From the NCBI GenBank assembly GCA_023053575.1, contig JAKZAP010000001.1:31576533-31640532 (forward strand): a stretch of 64,000 bases of DNA. The letters are read 5' to 3'. The notes beneath the pieces were generated by a model. That model made no database searches. It was not told the origin of the DNA and saw nothing but the letters and a program-made list of their open reading frames with translations. This stretch comes from Branchinecta lynchi. Taxonomy: Eukaryota; Arthropoda; Branchiopoda; Anostraca; Branchinectidae. Position numbers and translations under genes: made by a program. This document shows positions 43,745 through 56,000 of this stretch, piece after piece. How positions within the stretch are numbered: the first letter of the stretch is position 1; each line of letters begins with the position of its first letter.

Positions 43745-44560
43745 CGTGCCACATAACGATCGTATTTTCAGACTCGGTACTCTCGGTTTTGCTGGATCGG
43801 ACACTTGGGGCACCAGGAAGATGAATCTTCGCGTGCGTATAAAGAACAAATCAGTGCCCTACTGAAGCTTCTATTCTCGGAACCGGTCATTCGTGTGGGC
43901 GTGGAGGGAGGAGAACCCATTCGTAACTCTCGTACGAGTTTTCTGCCCTTGATGAAACTTGATAGTTGGCAAATATAATATGGGATGTTCAAATTTAGGT
44001 CCGCGGAGTTGGAGGGGGTACCAGAAATCTTGTGCCACGTGAAATAAAGTAATTGCATATAGGCGGACGATTAAACTTGTCACGCATATTTGGGACCTGC
44101 CCATTGAACCAGTTATCCGATTTTGTTGAATCTTGATAATTGAAAAGAACACATGTACCACATGGTATGTTTCTAGTTTTCACTGGATCCGGAAATTTTT
44201 GGGGGAGTTGGAAGGGATGGCAAGCAAAAGTTTCGAACGAGTTGCACAATCTAGATGAAACTTGTCAATAGGGCATATTTCCGATGTTGCGATTCAGTTC
44301 TGGACTGGAACCGGCAACTGTGGAATAGAACAGAGGGATCGGAAAAAGACTTGGCGAGGAGGTAGAACAGAAGCCCTATAGTTGTATAATTGACGTTGAT
44401 CCGAACCGGACCAAGGAATTATGGCGGGAGATGAAGGGGGTGTCGTAGAAATCTTGGTAACCCGATTCGGATGAAGCTTGAAAGTCCAGAGCATAAGTTT
44501 AAAAGCCCGGGAAGAGCGCACCTAGATTGCACACCCGATTTTGAGTAAAAATAAATGGTC
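43745..44560 (-). repeat. Family A element, diverged copy
   Basis: GTGCCACATAACGATCGTAT is the diverged terminal motif. Further landmarks: TTTTGGGGGAGTTGGAAGGG, GATGAAACTTG (several), and CGGACC..GGAATTATGGCGGG. The half hairpin is eroded. Confidence 0.5.
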
Positions 44561-44978
44561 ATATGTAAATTGAAAATTCCATAAAAAGGTTAGTTCAAAG
44601 TCGTATTTTCTTCACAGCCTTTTAAAAATGAGTAATCCTACCTCGGACTTCCCAATCCCATTTGCAATTGGTTGGTTCGCAACTCATAGTTCGCTTAATC
44701 ACTTTCAAAGGGTGTTGGTGTCCTGTCCAGTTTCGAAAGGGTCCCATTTTGAAGCATGACATCTCCCTTGTTTGTCTCTTTGTCCTCCTGACCTTGGCTC
44801 CTGAGCCTAGTCTTTCGAACAAAAACCACTGGAACAAACTAGTACATTTTTCAGCGTTTCTGGATATCCCTGTCTAAGAACTTATGTAACACCAATGCAT
44901 TAGAATAGGAAGTCAATCAAAACTACCCAAAAATTTCCTTCCCGTAGGAAGTACACGGTTCTCTGGCGTCGGGATTCC

Positions 44979-45236
44979 TTATGGTTCTGTGCCGATATCA
45001 TTTTCAAGCTGTGAGCTAGAACAGACCAGTAACACTCGGTCTCTTTCCCCTTGCGTCACTTGACCGCTATTGCCTTTCGTCGTCACCCACATCCTTTTAA
45101 GGAAACCACGCCACTGTTCCGACACCTTGGGATGTAGGGTAAACTCCACTTTCACTAAAGTTTTGGTCGCATACAAATTGGCTAGTAGTTCTAAAGGGTT
45201 CGCAGCTGTTCTTCTTGTACGGATGCAACTGGGTTT
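44979..45236 (-). CDS. Possible terminal exon, unknown or SPRTN-like C-terminus
   Basis: Open for 85 codons to TAA after a possible acceptor (ACGCTGACGGTAG). The peptide is GC3-rich and protein-like (SEQWRGFLKRMWVTTKG; GERDRVLLVCSSS). It lies downstream of the SPRTN-like exons on the same strand, and a slightly later acceptor (CCCTTTAG at 45193) would fit the phase left by 47101-47326. I recognise no motif. Confidence 0.35.
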   Translation of the reverse strand, partial: KPSCIRTRRTAANPLELLANLYATKTLVKVEFTLHPKVSEQWRGFLKRMWVTTKGNSGQVTQGERDRVLLVCSSSQLENDIGTEP

Positions 45237-45573
45237 CTACCGTCAGCGTGTTGAGGAAAGAGCCTGTGGGGGAAGATTTCCTCTGAACCGAATGTTAGCT
45301 CTTCAAGAAGGCATCTTTTCTGAAGCAAATTTTTCAGTAGAGAGGTGACAAATGTAAGGTTCAAGTTTTTGTCAAGATGGAGTTTATGGAGGTTTTTCGC
45401 TCGATCAGTAGCCTGGAAAAGATATTCCTGTCAATTAGTTAGTTCACTTTCTTTTAATCACGGAAAAAAAAGCATTCGGTATTTCTCTGGTCTAGCAGTA
45501 AAGGAGCAACCCAACAATGGGTGGGTTAGATTTCATCCACAGTCCATAAAGTAAGTTGTATGAAATAATAACA

Positions 45574-45690
45574 AGACCAAAGGTTTCGATACCAAAGAGG
45601 AATATTTTTTTCATCAGGACGATTCCTAAGATTTCCAGTCTTCACTCAATCTCGCAATCCCGTTATTTATCCCTTATCAACCACTTAACC
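45574..45690 (-). repeat. Family B tail fragment
   Basis: AACAAGACCAAAGGTTTCGA followed by a diverged AGATTTCCAGTCTTCAC segment also seen near 54955. Confidence 0.45.
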
Positions 45691-45698
45691 AAATCCAT

Positions 45699-46020
45699 AA
45701 ATATTCTTTGAGCCCAAGCTGACTTTGAAACATTTATTCCAACAATGTTTTCAACGGATACGTCAGCTACGATTCTTCATCAGCGATATTTCGGCCCTTC
45801 TTGGCAAGGGTCCTGGTCAGGCTGTCAGTCCTCTTGTTCAACTTCGGGGAAGGAAACAAACCTGTAATCTACAGGTTTTATTTAATTACAGGTTTGTTTT
45901 CTTCCCCGAAGTTGAACAAGAGGACTGACAGCCTGACGAGGACCCTTGCAAAGAAGGGCCGAAATATCGCTGATGAAGAATCGTAGCTGACGTATCCGTT
46001 GAAAACATTGTTGGAATAAA
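45699..46020. mobile_element. Hairpin element, family F copy 3 (best preserved)
   Basis: The arms 45733-45868 and 45884-46020 are nearly perfect inverted copies from TTTATTCCAACAATGTTTTC through GGATACGTCAGCTACGATTC and GGCCCTTCTTGGCAAGGGTC to TCTTGTTCAACTTCGGGGAA. The short loop contains TTTTATTTAATT. The flanking TTTGAGCCCAAGCTGACTTT is the inverted family tail. As RNA it would fold into a hairpin of about 130 bp. Confidence 0.8.
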
Positions 46021-46117
46021 TATTAACCAAATCCATTTGGTAGTTTATGATGAAGAAAAGGAAAAAAATACACTGAGCTTCCGATAATGTAGTAAATGCA
46101 CAAGAAAAAAAAAATCA

Positions 46118-46330
46118 ATTCAATTCATTTATTTGTATCCGCCAAAGCTGGCGAGTAGATAAAATATAATAAAATTCACACAATCGGTCTACAGACTAAT
46201 AACTAGACCATATACTTTCATAAAAACTCTACGTCATTTAAAAAACAATTAGCCTACACTATCCTAAATGAAGTCTACCTAACACTTTAACCAAGATACA
46301 ATCAACGCAACGCGTCGGACAAAGTGTGCT
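46118..46330 (-). repeat. Probable LINE 3' end
   Basis: On the minus strand it ends CAAATAAATGAATTGAATTG after a 3'-UTR-like block (CTCGCCAGCTTTGGCGGATA). Confidence 0.4.
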
Positions 46331-46944
46331 TTATGGGATAAATTTGTGAAAAAAAATGTTTCCTACTTGAACCCGACGAAGACAATGAAGCATAAACACT
46401 CGAAAGCTTTATTTTGAAAGTTACAGAGTACGCTGTTAATCAATTGCACTTTTCCGTTTCAATTGTACATTAAATCCAAGGTACTTTCCGAGATACGTGG
46501 TTCTTCATTGTCACTTTTCTAATAGGCGTATGGTGTACCAACAAGGCAAAACCACATTTGACAATCTTCTAGAAAAGCAAAAGGAATAGACAAAAGTTGT
46601 TATTTCCTCGTCCAGTTTTTTCGTCTCGTGAAAATTAAAAAAAAAATGATACGTGGTTTTGCCTTGACACATTCTGTCTCTTCGTGCCTTGTTTCGTTCT
46701 TTTTTCTCTAGTACGTATGTTTTCAACCACTCAACTACAATAAATACATATTTGCGTCACTTTGGTTCCAAGATTTTGTTAGTCTAGTGATTAAAGCAGT
46801 ATATCTTACCGTTGCTTGTACAGCTCTTTCCACGACTAAATCTAGACGACGTAAGACATTTGCCGATACTAGGTTTCTCAAGGACAATCTCAAGGCCTCC
46901 CGCATGCGAATAAAGACTAAACTAATAAGCTATGAAAAATATTT
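46331..46944. other. Unassigned sequence
   Basis: Includes an inverted pair (GGTGTACCAACAAGGCAAAA near 46530 against TGATACGTGGTTTTGCCTTG near 46648), otherwise featureless. Confidence 0.35.
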
Positions 46945-47090
46945 GAAGGTGCAAAACGGATAAGTCAGCTACATTTTATTGGAGCTATATTCCGGCCCTT
47001 CTTGGCAAGGGTCCTCTTCCGTCTCAAGCCGCTCAAGCTGGAAAACGAGCTTGTTTTGCACCGTCAAATATATCTATGGAAAAGAATTAT
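46945..47090. mobile_element. Hairpin element, family F copy 4 (right arm shortened)
   Basis: Left arm ATATTTGAAGGTGCAAAACG, GATAAGTCAGCTACATTTTA, CCCTTCTTGGCAAGGGTCCT; right side GAAAACGAGCTTGTTTTGCA and CCGTCAAATAT close the hairpin with most of the right arm deleted. It lies immediately downstream of SPRTN-like exon D. Confidence 0.6.
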
Positions 47091-47092
47091 TT

Positions 47093-50000
47093 TTACTCAC
47101 TGGACCGAGCCCGGGAAGTATATCCGGATGGGGCCCTTTCCTTCACAAAAGTTCCACCGCATGTGGAAAGGTGGCGGACCCACCACGGATCGCTTGGTCC
47201 TGGCGCCCGGTTATACGCCCTCCTTACGTAGCCAAAACCAGGGGCCTTGCACCTGCACCGACCCGAGCAACGCCAGACATGTTGCTCGGTGGCGGGTAGT
47301 TGGAAGCGGGCTGGGTCTAGGTACGCCTGTAAGAAAAGTATGTTTAACTATCTCACAGAAAGAGTATACTTCAGTCGATCGATGGTATTGGCAAAGATTT
47401 GATGATGTATACTGTGTCTTTTCCATTATCCTAGCGTATTCGATCCCTTCAAGCAGGTAATAAAACTTCCGAACGCCAAGTCCAGGTGTTTCAATCTCCA
47501 TCTGCAAAAGCTCACTGCAGAAGGTGACATAATGGTCCATCCGTCTTACCAGTCAAGCTGCGTCCCACTTCAAATCGTGGACCTGAAGTTGCTTCCCCGC
47601 CATTACGAATTCCCTACCCTTCGGATGGCTTCAAGTTCTTGTTGTCTTGAGTTGGTCAGCTTCTACCACAGGCGAATTGTCAACAGATACAGATACCGCG
47701 GACACTAGATCTGTGTTTTGTCGTTTGTGCAGTTGTACTGCGGTTGCTTTGCTCAATCGAAAATTACCAAATTCTTAGTTTAAGAAATCAGTGCAATTCT
47801 TGCATTTATTCTGCAGAATAAATCACATCAGAAGTAACAGACTTTTTTCCCATCAATTTGACAAAAACTTAGGCTTCGTGTTGGAGATGACGTGGGATGA
47901 CTAGTTCAGATACCACGGTCAGGTATTACAATCGGGAATGTGATGATGCCTAATTAAAGATATCCTGGTAACTGCAAAACTACTTTAGCCCATGGTATCT
48001 GCAACAGCGCAACTTAGAATCCTGAATAGTAAATAGCCTACAATCTTGTCTCAGTGTCGGGTCTCTGTGATTACCTCTACACGTCAGTTCGCCCAATCCT
48101 AACTTTCGAAAGCTCGTTTACACGTCAGTTCACTCACACGTCACTTAGTCCACAGGTCAGTTCTTCCACACGTCCGTTCACCTACCAGTCACTTCGTCTT
48201 AACGTCAGTTCCTCTACCGACAGTTAACACAAACATCAGTTTACAAAACCGCCAGTTCGCTTGCAAAATCCGTCACTAGGGCCAAAGATTGTTGACCCAT
48301 CTATTAGTTCAAACTCGACTGGGTCAGCGAAATAAATGAAGCAAAGGGTAGAAAACCCAAAGGATCCATAGAAGATGCGCGTATTATAACGAGGTCAAAA
48401 TTAGTTCTGAATCGTCAGAATGTTGCAATCGGATACAGTAGGGAAAGACATAAAATAAAGAATAGATGCAGGAGTAATTCAGTTAAAAGAAATTGTCACG
48501 AAGGTTTCGGCTGCGTCATACGGAAAGGGAAACGTTTAAGATTAAATTCATAATTTTCGCCATGCGCCGAAGAATCTCAATGTGTGTCGAAGGAAGACCG
48601 GGAACAGTGAGAGACGAATTACTTTTCTCTTGACATCTGATATTATACTCAAATTGTTACAACATTCTAAGAGATCTGATGAAAGTAAACGCTGAAAGAC
48701 GGCTACGTTCTGGACTGATAATTAGAGACTTAGAGTATTGCACGCAAATTGGCTACTTGGCTTACCAACGAAACATCCCCATGGCAGAACGTCCCCATGA
48801 AAATTTTCTTGGCGAAACGATACCATGGCAAAATGTCCTTATGGCAAAACGTCCCCAATCATAGATTTGAAGTTCGCCTTGGTCTTCAGGCGAGTACAAC
48901 AAGTAGAAAACGTTTGGGTCAACTGACGGATTTTTGTGTGTCAACTGATGTGTGTTTCTGAGGCGACATGACGTTTGTGTCAACTGACCAGTGAGTGAAC
49001 TGACGGGACTCCTCTGTCTAGGTTAGACTGTATCCTGACGAAACTTGCTTGACAACTAACGACCTGTTGTACAGAAATAGTGACCAGGAGAACTTAATTG
49101 TTGATAGCTTAAACGTCACTTTAATAACTGAAATACCTGCAGCACCATGCTGAAGTATCCTCCTAAATTATAAGAATTTTAGGACTCTTTCAGTTCACTA
49201 CTTATAAAATGTTTCCATATCAAGGGTGTCTTTCCCACTAAAATTGTATGCTTGGTTTTCACCATGAGACCCCGCCTCGTGGGTCCTGGTATGTCTACGT
49301 GGCTCCGACAATGGAGTCTTAGACTTCTAAATTATATCCGAAAAAACTGTTTATGCTTTATTGGTCACGGTACATGTCTCTTGTGTAGAGTGCCATCTCT
49401 GTATTAATATAAGCGTGTTTCTCACCTGGTAATCCGTACCGGCTCTTTCGTTGATCTCGTCCAGCCTCGTGCGGAACTTCGCTTCCCTAGCAGACTTTGC
49501 CGACAGGGGGTTTTGAATGTACAGTTCAGCCTCGATCATCTCTCTCTGAAAACCAAGATTCTTTGAGCGCAAATATGAAGATGTTTTGTAATTTCTGCCC
49601 GATTGCCCAAATTGGGTGTTTATCGGTTCCTATTCTTTCTTGAATTTGGTAATAGACCCAACTTTTATTTAGTCCGCATCCATTTCAACGCATTCGGTCT
49701 GTTCAGTTTGCAAATTTGGTGATTTCAATGGTGACACTGAATCATCGGACCTTGGTTTAGTCCGCATCTGTTTCAACGCATTCGTTCTGTTTTACCAAAT
49801 TCTCTTTACCAAATTCGGTTATCACCGGACATTTGTTCAGTCCTCGTAAATTTTTCCGTGAATTAACGTGTCTATTTTGTCTCGTTCGTCACATAATTCG
49901 GTAATTCACCGGACTTTTGTTCCATTGCATCCAGTCAGTCCATTTCATAATTCGGTGATTAATCACATTCATTTGGTTCTGATTTGTTATCGAATCCGGT

Positions 50001-53000
50001 AATTCACCGAGCTTTCGTTTAGTTTATTCTATTACCATACTTGCCATATTCGGTTGTTTTAGGTGGACATTCTGTTGTTATACTGGTCCCAGTCTGTTTT
50101 AGTTTTAACACGATTTAATTTTGTGATTCAACCCGGTTACTGAGCTCGGTATTTCTAATTACATCGATTTAGCTCCCGTTCTTTACCATTTAACGGCAGT
50201 TAGATGATTGAATTTAAATAATTGCAGTACTTCAGGAATAAGCACGTCTCTTGACTTGAAAACTTTTTGTTTGCTGTAAAGTCAGAATAAATGAACTTTG
50301 TATCTACTTTACCTTGAGTGGATTTTCAAGTCCCGTCGGTAAAATTGGAGGTTTACCCAAAGGTAAAAGCTAGGCTAGTGACGCTCCCCCGAATCCCTGA
50401 GAGTACAGACATGGAGGGTGTGAAACCACGGCGAATTCCTCTTTAGACTTAACTTTTTACATTATAGCTTTTAAGATTTTTTCTTAAACATATTTGGTAA
50501 AAATCTGGTTCTATGCGGTAAATTTTTACCAGGTTCGCCAAAAGAAACGCTCGGGTCGCTCCTGCGCCTGGTGTTAGCGTTTTTCAGAAAGAAAGTACAA
50601 TCGTGTACACAATAATCAGTACCGTCGACAAACTGTATTTTCTACCATATCAATCATCGAACTTAGTTTTGGTTTTAAAAGAACACAGAAGGGTAACACA
50701 CTATTTTTGAGATCCCAAAACCGAAGTCACGGGATACCAATGACTTCGTAAAGTTGTCCGTCCGTCCGTCTGTCCGTCTGCCTGTTAGCAGTTTGTTAGA
50801 TGTTTTGTCCAAACTTGGTATGAGGACCCTTTGGGTCAAAGTATAGGTCAAGTTCGTAGTTAAGCCCCATAGCTGTATATTTAGGGGTGGGGGAAGGGTT
50901 TACAAAATATTTTTTAAAAGCTAATGAGAAAGTCGATTTAGGTGTAAGAAGATATGTCGAATCCGAATATGAAAATAACTTTTTCGCGCGACAATTAGTT
51001 CACCCGGAATCCGGCTAAACCGGAATATTTGTGAAAAGTAAAATTTCAATCTCAAGATGGTTAGAGGTTCGATTTCGGGACATGGAGACATGCTTAATCC
51101 GAATATGCAAATCGTTTCTCACTGGACAGTTCTCCCCGGAACTTTGGCCAAAACCGGTAAATTTGTAAAAAGTAAAAGTTTTATCTGAATTTGATTAGAT
51201 GATCGATTTACGGGGAAGAAGACATGCTGAATCCGTATATGACGGTAATTATCTCTCCTGTCTTATATTTCGCCCGGAATTCTGCTGAAACCGGAAAATT
51301 TGTTAAAAGTAAAAGTTTTGTATGAAGTTGATTAGGTTCATTTGAATTCGTTTTTGAGTTTTAGTTTTTACGGCACTTGAGCATATTCAAGTGCCACATA
51401 GCGATCGTAATGTTAGTCGGTATGTCTTGGTTTTGCTAGTTCGTGCCCTTCCACATAAGTTAGGACGATTCAACTTGGCAGGCATAGAAGGGACTTGACC
51501 AGATTAACTTGGAAACAATCACGTTCCCGGTCCGGCCATGGTCCGGGAGTGGAGGGATGGGGTATCCGGAAACTAGTAATATGCATACTTTTGAAACGAG
51601 TAATCGGACATGCATGAAACTTGACAAAGGCCAAGAACAAGTGTATCAGATTTTCAGTGTTAAGTCCGGACTGGATGCTGGACAGGAGGCACCGGAAATC
51701 TCTTGAAACGTTTAGAGTCGATGGATCGGGATGGAACTTGGAGGGAAGGAAAAGCATAAGCCCTAGTACATTATTGAAAAGGACCGGATCGTGCCACAGC
51801 GAGGGTAGTTCGAGGGGTTTCCCGGAGTTCCGGTGATCACGAGTATTCGAGCTATGGCCATGAAACTTGGCAGGCATGTTAGGGACCCTGTCAGATTGGC
51901 TTAAAAGTAGTCCCTTCCCGATCCGATCATCGTGGGGGGAGTGGAGGGACAGGTAATCAGGAATCTAATGACATGCATCGCTTTAGAACGGGTGATGGCA
52001 CTCTTAATGATGAACTCTTCGTGCCGATCAAGGATCGCCTTGTACGAGCGAACAGCCGGAAACGTCACCACAACCTAACCCTAAAAAACACAGGATTTGA
52101 ACCAATTTTGAGGTTCGTCTGGTTGATGTTTCTGGTTCCTCGCGAGGTTTGTATAATAATATATTCTATTCTACTATCTTCTGCGAGCAAAGTATCAGAA
52201 AGTCTAAAATACATGGATTCAGCGAAGGAGAGTCAGATTTTGAATCTTTATCAGACTAATGATCATCCTTCTTTTTAAATACGAGCGAGAATCTTTAGGT
52301 CACTTTGAGAAAGAACCAACCCCTTCCGCTTTGAAGCCACGGTTGCCTTCAGGATTTTCGCAAGAATAAGTGTTCTAGGATCATGCTGGTTAATTTCAGG
52401 ACAGACAGTTTCGTAGCCCCAGCCGATCAACGCTTTCGCAGGGTTTGGGTTTTCAAGTCCCGGAACCTAAACGTGAAAATTTTAAAATGTGTAGTCTGGA
52501 CTTAAGATCAAGAGCATAACACATGAGCCATAATAGGCATCCAGCTTGGTACATAATATTTGTTGACGTTGGTTGCTAGATTTTGGCATTTGAATCTTCA
52601 CAATCAACCAAGCCCAGACTGACCAGTAACTTGAGTTTGTCTCTTGGTCCTAGTTGTAGTTGGGACAATGACATTTTTTTTACGTTGTATAAGAAGATTA
52701 CTAGGGTCTAGAAGGGCTTTTTGAAGTTGTATCTCCTCCAATTTTTACTTTCCTGGGCAACTTAATCTCCCTGACCCTACCGCACCACACTTCCGGTTAG
52801 GAGCAAATACTCTTGATGACTATCTCTCCCCGCCGGTGCAGAATCTCCGGGTACCTGCGGAAGAAAGAAAGAAACGGTGTCACAGCTGCGCTGACTCGGA
52901 ATTTGAGTCGTTACGGACACGTTTACTCCTTCTTCCTGAGAATCACTGTCGTGTTTTGGACTTAGTCACATAGAGTTTTGGCGCAGTTCTTGACAGGCGT

Positions 53001-56000
53001 GATTGAAATATTGGTATATTTGTTGGCATCAGTGTCTATATGACACCCAACTAGGCCCTGATTACTCAGTGACTCAGTTCCGTAGCTTGACCATGGTTGG
53101 ATTTAAGAGCGTGTTCCACCCTCGTACCAATAGTAACTATTAGTTACTATTTCCGTTCCCTCACCAAAAGTTACTACGCTGACCGTTCCAACCTTCTCGA
53201 AATAGTAACTAATAGTAACTATTTGCTTACCACGCTCGGGAGCGTAGTAAGCGGAGTAACTACGAATCTCTGAATCGTGATTGGTCGGATTCGCCCGTGA
53301 TATGATATTCTGCGGGAAAATAGCAAAGTCGTTCCAGCCTTGACGGAAAAAGCCAGAGTTCGTGACGTCATGCGTAGTAACTACGGTAAGTAGGATGGAA
53401 CACGCTCTAAGACGATACGTTTTTGTGTTCTTAGAGATCTTAAGATATGAAAGTAAACACACAAAATTGTCCCCCTCCCCTCGGGCAACTGGGCCTCGAT
53501 TGTTCCGTGAGTTAAATTTGTTTCCTGACAACGGCTATCAAGTTCAAAGTTGGTGTAGGATACTCTTTGGCATTGGGGAATAGATATGACTTCTTGGGGC
53601 CTCACACCCCATACCCTTTCGGTTCAGGGGCAATTGGGTCGATTAAAGTTCGGGTACTAAAGCTTACTAATGTATAAATGACTTTTGGAGTCACACCTCT
53701 CCCGCCATCCAACGTCTCTGTGTTTGACTGTCCATTCTTGATGTTTGCCCTTTAATTAATTGTTGTTCAATATCCAATTTATATTCTATTTTTTTTCCAG
53801 CAGAATGTTTCCAGAATTTCGTAAAATAAATCTTGGTAGGATGGCAACACTGTAGGCTATATCGATTTCGATCTTGAAGTCCTAAATCTACCATCCAGGT
53901 TTATCTTTTTGAAGGTTATGTGACTTTGAACGGTGCAGTTTTGGGCTAAACGGGTAAAATCAAGAACCCAAACACGTATTCAGGTGTTTCTTTGAGTCCT
54001 CTGTTAGCTACTTCCAGATACATTGAAACTTAGAGCTACTTCAGGATACCTCGACATATGTTGAGATTCCTAGAGCTACTTTGGGTATAATTAAAGGTAC
54101 TCTGGGATACTTTACGTGTGTATGAGTGTACGAAGACAATTTTGCCGACAAATGCAGAAACACTCGTACTCCCTTTAAATTCATTCACATCCGTATTAAA
54201 ATCTGGGCTTCCTAACCCTAATAATTGAACCTTCAGCTTATTTTCACAGTCTATCCTCTTTTGTAGGTCACAGAAATATCTAACAAGAGTTCGGGCATGA
54301 AACGCTTTTCTTGCATAGTAACCAGTTTTGAGCAAGCACAGATATAACAATGCAAGGGGACTAAAAACAGGAAAATCCTGGTGCATGATGCTTTGAAAAC
54401 CATTGATAGCTAATGGTTCCATTATGATGTCTGTATGTATATTCAAACAATGCATAAAACGGATACGTCAGCTACAATGCTTTAGCCGCTATATTTCGGC
54501 AGAAATATCGCTGCTAAGGCATGAAAGAAATAGCGCTGCTAAAGTATCGTATCTGACGTATCCATTTCATGCATTATTTGAATACATGTTTCAAAGTCAG
54601 CTTGGGCTAAAGGAATATTGATTTCTTTATGCTCGTGAAGCCAATTGCCGTTCGGCCAACTGTGAGTAGCAATTGGAGGGAAGTGAAAGTTTCGGCTTTT
54701 TAAATATGTGAAATATTCGGCTTTTCTGGTTTGGCAGTTCTTGGAAGAAAAAGTTGTTGGTATGGCATTATACAGATTAGAGTCGGTCTTAAGTCGATAC
54801 TAGCCAAAATGTTTGAGGGCGGGGGGCAAGGTATTTACCGACCGGCTGATATTTTTTACAATTTTTACCAACTGTTTTTCGGAAGAAACAAGACCAAGGT
54901 TTCAAAGCGATCTCAAATATTGAATATTCGTTGGACAAGCGAACCTTGTAGATTTCCGGTCTTCACCAAACCTCTTTAACAATTTGCTACAAGCTATAAC
55001 CAAGGCAAGACATGGATTCGGCATACACGTTTACTACATAAAACCTCATCTCTAACCTACTTCAGACCAACTTGATCACTTGGCCCAATTCCTCCTTTTC
55101 GCAGTACTCTCGGTGAGCTGCATGAAGAGCAGAAGATCTGATGACAGGCGAACCTTTCGATCAAAATTTCCGGGTTTTGGCAAAGTTCAAAATTGGATTC
55201 AACTTGTCTCCTTACATTAACACCGAATCTCTAATCGGTCTTTAGTGTGTCCGAAAGCTGCAACAGCACGTCTCATCACCCCATATCGACTGTATCACTT
55301 GGGTGCTAAACTTCCGGTTGTGGCCGAATTTCGGGAGAAGTACTTCTCCGGCAAGACTATAATTTTTTATGTTCTGATTCACAGTATCTCCTTACTCCTA
55401 AATCAAACCTCTAATCAAGTTCAGATTCAACTTCTACTTTTCATAAATATTCCGTTTTTTCCGGATTCTGGGTGAACTGCTTGTCCGAAAGAAAATAAAT
55501 TTCATTCGGATTGAGCATGTCTCTTAACCCCTAAATCGACTATTTCATTAGCTTTTATAACTTATTATTTTCTCCCCTTAATTGACACTCTTTGAACTCG
55601 ACCTGTATGTTGGACCAAGGATCCTTCATGCCAAGTTTGAACAAAATATCTCAAGCCACTAGAGAGTTATCGGGCGAGGACAACTTTTACAAAATCATAG
55701 GTATCCGGTCACTTACGTTTTGGGATCCCAAAAAATGATCTTCAATTGCCGAGGACCTTCACGTTTCTGCCCTTGACCATTTCTCCGCATTCCATCTAGG
55801 AAGAAGATTTTTTAGACCCGATTAGTCCCTTTTTTTCTTCTTTTAAATGTTTATTTTTTGATCTTGTGCATTTACTACATTATTGAAAGCTCAGTGTACT
55901 TTTTCCTCTTTTTTTTGTTTATACTGCACAATTTCCTCTCCTTAAGTGCGTTAATAAAATCATCATCATCATCAAATCTGGTGGGTATGAAATTTCTACG

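Noticed and set aside
44622..44837. Minus frame with VIKRTMSCEPTN, reminiscent of SPRTN VKR.TNREP
   Set aside because: Exon D already carries the corresponding YVRRAYNRAPGPSD in place; the frame lacks a proper acceptor, so the likeness is probably chance.
54036..54455. 139-codon minus frame
   Set aside because: No domain, no splice sites and AT-rich codon use; kept only as a note.
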